This document shows positions 58,801-64,000 of a stretch of DNA of 64,000 bases, one piece after another (within the stretch, counting starts at the first letter, position 1; every line of letters begins with the position of its first letter). Location of the stretch: NCBI GenBank assembly GCA_943735955.1, contig OX030955.1, positions 1,050,734-1,114,733 on the forward strand. Reading direction: 5' to 3'. Position numbers and translations under genes: made by a program. The DNA comes from Piscicola geometra (Eukaryota > Annelida > Clitellata > Hirudinida > Piscicolidae). Below the pieces are notes generated by a model. That model was given only the letters and a program-made list of their open reading frames with translations, was not told the DNA's origin and made no database searches.

Positions 58801-61800
58801 TGCGAAATGAAAAAAGAAACGAGGCGACGGGAGCATTAAGGAAAGTAAGTGAATTGAAAGCAAAAGGCATCAAAGAACAAAAATCAACAGTTGTAAATAG
58901 AAGAACGTGACTATCTTAAGGAGAGATGTGCAGAAAGTGTCGGAGAGACGGTGAAATATGAGTCTATTAAGTCGACGCATGGAAGGGGTTAATGGAAGTT
59001 CTAGGGTTATTGTCCTTTGACTGGTCACACTGGTGTTAAGAGATGCTAGTTAACCAAATAGCCATCCATCAGCTCAGCCTCTGTCTACGTGTTGATTAGA
59101 TAGGTCCTCCTAATGCGCCGTTGCCCACAACCCCGTGAAGATAGCCTGCATTCGCTGCCTTGCATGGTGTCGTTCGCTGACTAAAAGAATAATAAGAAAG
59201 GATACATCAACACTTGCGACGGAGGCAATATCGCATGGCATATGCCTTGATGCACAAAGCTTATGCACATACAATGACACGTGGAAGAGGAGTTTCTTCA
59301 TGAGAGGAAAAAGTGAGCATCTAAATGGATTTGAGAAAGCAATTATTTTTGCTTGCGCATTGTGAATGATTCATGCCACTGAGTGCACTCACCATAGGTG
59401 ACCTTTGATTCAGGCAGTGACGTGTTGTGGAGGAGTGCGTTGGGGGTGGAAGGGTGTCGCAAACTTCTGAGGCTTGTTTCCAGCATGCTTTTATCTTCCA
59501 GTTTGCTCAATGCATGACTGGAAGAGAGTTTAGCGTGGGTGGGGAAAGAGTTGGCCATTTCGCTAGGATGGCTGAGAGTGTGGTGTGGGAGATGGCCAAA
59601 GAAGCTTGCATGCATTGTGCTAGTCTTGGCATTGGTGTAGGTGAAAGTATGCGAGAGGGAAGTGTGCATGGAGGGAGACAGGCGGGAATCTGCAGGCGAG
59701 ACTGGTTGTTTCTTGGTGTAAACGTCTTCCTCCACTTGTTGATCAGCCGCTTCATCATCTGTGTTTTTGCAGCCCCTTTCTCTACGTATTGTTTCTACAA
59801 TATCTTTTATCGTCTTAAGTTTGTCTGAACAACTTTCTTCCATACAGATATTCTTTTCTGCCACCAACTCCATGCCTGGAGGAATGTTCTTGGTGACTCG
59901 TGCACTGATGGAGGAGCCTGCAGGTTGTTCATGAAAGGTTTCAATTGAGATTAAAAAGTATTCTACTAGATGTGAGCGAAACATCAAAACCGACTCAGCT
60001 TCCTGATGCACCCAAATTATCACTAGTTTTTCTAAAGCCTCTCATAGTTTTGTTTTCAGGTACGTTGAACATTTTTTGAGTTTTTAACGAATTTTTTTAC
60101 AAGCAATTAATTTGAAATAACTCGAAAGCACAGGTCGGGCGCTAATGAAAGAGGTGACTGACTGCGTGCTAGGTCCTTGATTAGTTGCGGGCATTCCTCT
60201 GGCATTATCAATCAGCCTAACCCGATCAGCGCTTCATCTATCAACATTTGAAAAGGAGCATTTGATTCATGAGGCCATCACTTTATCTGACCACCCACCA
60301 CGCCTCCTCATCGCTCTTTCAAATCTCGCTGTTTCATTGCACTAGAACTTCTTTCGAGGCACAAGTTCTTTAAGAAGTTCTCAACTTTAATTACCGTATT
60401 CAAAGGCACCACCACGGCTAGCAATTAAATGCCAGGCGATTAATCGTGCTTTTGTGCGGACACTCCTATCCAAATCTCCAATCGCCACCCGCTTTCAATT
60501 AGGCCTCTTGATAAATGACCCTTGTCTCCTTCTATTTTGCCTTGCTGCCTCCGAATCTAATCTCTCTTCAGCATGTGTCTTCTCTCCTCCTTCTTTCACC
60601 CACTCATCCATTTCTATCAATTCCTATCCATTGACCATCCATTGCCATTGCCATTGCCATTCCATTAATGATCCATTCTTTATAATCAACTCTAGCTCTC
60701 TAATGTTACTGATGATTTTTCTTTGAAGAAATCTACTACGTAATCCATCCACCCCAACTCAATCTCATCTCCAATTCAGCTACACTGACTAAAGAATAGA
60801 TTTCCTAAATAAGCCGTTGTTTATCAGTATTGAAAGTTTTTTCATTAATCTAAAAAAAAAAGAAGTTTAAAATTAAAACAAAAACTTGTTATATGCTGGA
60901 TAAAAGTGAATTTGTAAAGAGAAGCTGGAGAGAACTGGTACTTGTGGGGCTTTAGAGTGGAGTGAGAAATGAGGATTAGTCAGCGATACCTCACTGCCTG
61001 CCACTATTGGAACTCTTTATACTTCACACTTCAAACAAGACAAGTCCTTTTGTTCGCTGCCAGTAAGCTCTTGCTGAATCTTCATCGAAGGGCACACGTC
61101 CCAACGTCGAAACTCGCCGTTCAGAACTTAACCAAAAAAATGTTTTTTTACTTCATCCTCGAATTTATCACCTACAAAAACTTGAGAATTTTGCTGCACC
61201 AGACACATTTTCATTAGTGAAATAAAATCTTAACTAGATTCCGCAGCTACCACCCATATTCTCATTTTTCTTTCCCTACACAATCGTATTTCTCTCTCAC
61301 CAACCTGCAAGAGAGAGTCTGAGATTGCACTGGTGCGACCGCTTCTTGGTGGTGAGCAACGTGAGCCACAAACCGTTGCTTGTCGTCATGCCAACATCCT
61401 TCTCTTTCCCATCGATTGACACCTGCAACAAAATTATTAATCATTTTAATTACTGCAAGCAGTGTGACCACAACCTTAGAGGTTTTTGCACTCAAACTCA
61501 AATATCACAAAACACCGCATGAAATAGAGATTAGGCTCACAGCAACATCCCACCACAGATACCATCCCAGCAACAAAAACAACCATCTCAGCAACAACAG
61601 CAACAATAACCTTTAATGAGCAGTTGTTGTTGCTCGGGGAAGTGAGGCAACATTCGTAGGGTCCGAAGTGGCTGCTGGCCAAGATGGTTGAGATGCTGTG
61701 CACTGAGAAACTGAAGTCGTCGACATGGCTACCATCACTTGGTCCGTCTTTTTGTTCTAAATCTTCATTGTTATTTTCGTTGTGGTCAGAAGATTCTTTG

Positions 61801-62471
61801 TCATCGTCGTTGTCTTCGCAGTTTGAGATGCCTTCATGGGCCGTTGCAGGGCGTGAGAAGCCCTCTTCCCTTCCAGCATCCTCCCCACACCCTGCCTCGT
61901 AATCAATCGCATACCTCTCATTCTCGCCATCTCTGCTATCTCTATCATTAACGTATCTCGTATCACTTCTGAGGTGTCTCTTATCATTATGCCTTCTGCT
62001 TCCAAGTACCTCAGCGCCATTAGAGTCCGCCTTATCTGCCTTATTGCCTTCTACATCTTCTTTTACAGCCTCGCCACTCTCCCCGCTCACCTTATCACTC
62101 CCTTCCAAGTCCCTTCCTCTCAAGTTGTTTGTCTCGTCTTTTTCCTTTGAACTAGTGTCGTTGTTGCTGGTGTCGTTGTTGCAAGCGTTGTTGCCAGTGC
62201 ACATGTTACTGCGATGATTCATAGACATATGATCTTTGTTGCTATTTCTTTCTTTATGGAATTTGGTTTCATGCTTGGAGTCGTGACCATTTACAAACAT
62301 GTTTGTTTTGTTGCTGTTATTATTGTCTTGATTAGTGTTGTGGTTGTTGTTTTCATTGTCACTGTTGTTGTTTTTGTCGTTGTTGTTTGTTCTGTTGTGT
62401 TCATTTTTGTAGTGTTTCTTGAGATGGAGGATGTGAGAAGGCAGGCCCATGAGGCGCGCTTGGAGTTCCAT
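55892..62471 (-). CDS. ZFPM: FOG / U-shaped multi-zinc-finger GATA co-regulator, frame broken
   Basis: Exons 62471-61611, 61422-61305, 59917-59393, 58469-58257 and 58175-55892. Splice phases agree throughout; without one 20-bp tandem repeat (57961-58000) the gene would close to 1327 codons. FOG proteins bind GATA factors through C2HC fingers and repress through CtBP. Seen: an Asn/Asp-rich N-terminus, a PR-like region (SISARVTKNIPPGMEL), C2HC fingers such as CMFCGVKFSSGKTLQAHLAN, CVECNIVFFKAENYLAHKQH, CVPCKIKFSSVETLKAHKEY and CKQCNINFMYTSTYQAHKKY, classical C2H2 fingers, and the CtBP motif PIDLS (in EAPIDLSGKK), a FOG hallmark. As given, the frame shifts after the duplication and meets a stop near 57859. 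Start: first ATG of exon 1, though upstream exons may exist. Confidence 0.87.
57961..58000. repeat. 20-bp exact tandem duplication in FOG coding exon
   Basis: Two identical copies of CTTTCGTGCTTGATGGCAAT, back to back in the last FOG exon. Being 20 bp, the extra copy shifts the frame. Confidence 0.97.

Positions 62472-64000
<1,529 letters not shown>

Overview
This is a window of an animal (metazoan) nuclear genome: multi-exon genes with GT-AG introns, an intron-containing nuclear tRNA gene, and orthologues found only in animals or best known from them (NEK10, BAG3, EXT1, FAIM, ALIX, STARD7, RUNX, FOG). The species cannot be named from the sequence. NEK10 and FAIM are, as far as I recall, missing from flies, so a non-insect invertebrate bilaterian is the best guess. 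Genes are close together, often on alternating strands, and many introns are filled with tandem repeats.

Layout. 1-10603 (+): NEK10 kinase gene, 5' end outside the window. Its introns hold an antisense tRNA-Arg(TCT), a 3.1 kb foldback element, a decayed non-LTR retrotransposon and a long (AGT)n tract. 11175-13497 (-): a ZC2HC1 zinc-finger protein, head to head with 13868-15164 (+), a BAG3 co-chaperone (WW + BAG). 15622-17749 (-): a Golgi glycosyltransferase with two GT32-like domains and a one-base frame break. 18523-29684 (-): a complete 22-exon C2-WW4-HECT ubiquitin ligase of the ITCH/WWP/Su(dx) group, most of whose introns carry their own tandem array. 29978-30637 (+): single-exon ankyrin protein. 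30962-39117 (-): EXT1 heparan-sulfate polymerase with coding microsatellites. 39627-40669 (+): FAIM. 41188-45663 (-): ALIX/PDCD6IP. 45958-47160 (+): a 59-residue membrane microprotein followed by an unrecognised basic ORF. 47288-47635 (-): COX14-like protein, head to head with 47928-50570 (+), STARD7. 51065-54375 (-): a very short RUNX factor. 55892-62471 (-): a FOG/U-shaped zinc-finger co-regulator whose frame is broken by a 20-bp tandem duplication. 62472-64000: no gene seen, ending in (CA)n.

Exons were joined by hand using splice consensus, codon phase and family similarity. For NEK10, the HECT ligase, FAIM, STARD7, RUNX, COX14-like and FOG (apart from its duplication) the phases close exactly. 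Gene names rest on remembered family sequence, not on a search.

Functional themes. RUNX and FOG, which act together in blood-cell fate in flies and vertebrates, are adjacent on one strand. Two mitochondrial genes (COX14-like and STARD7) share a 292-bp divergent promoter region. The most unusual DNA is the tandem-repeat load inside the HECT and EXT1 genes. In one EXT1 intron a 20-bp minisatellite carries the splice acceptor in every copy. No new defence or mobile system with its own gene set was found.
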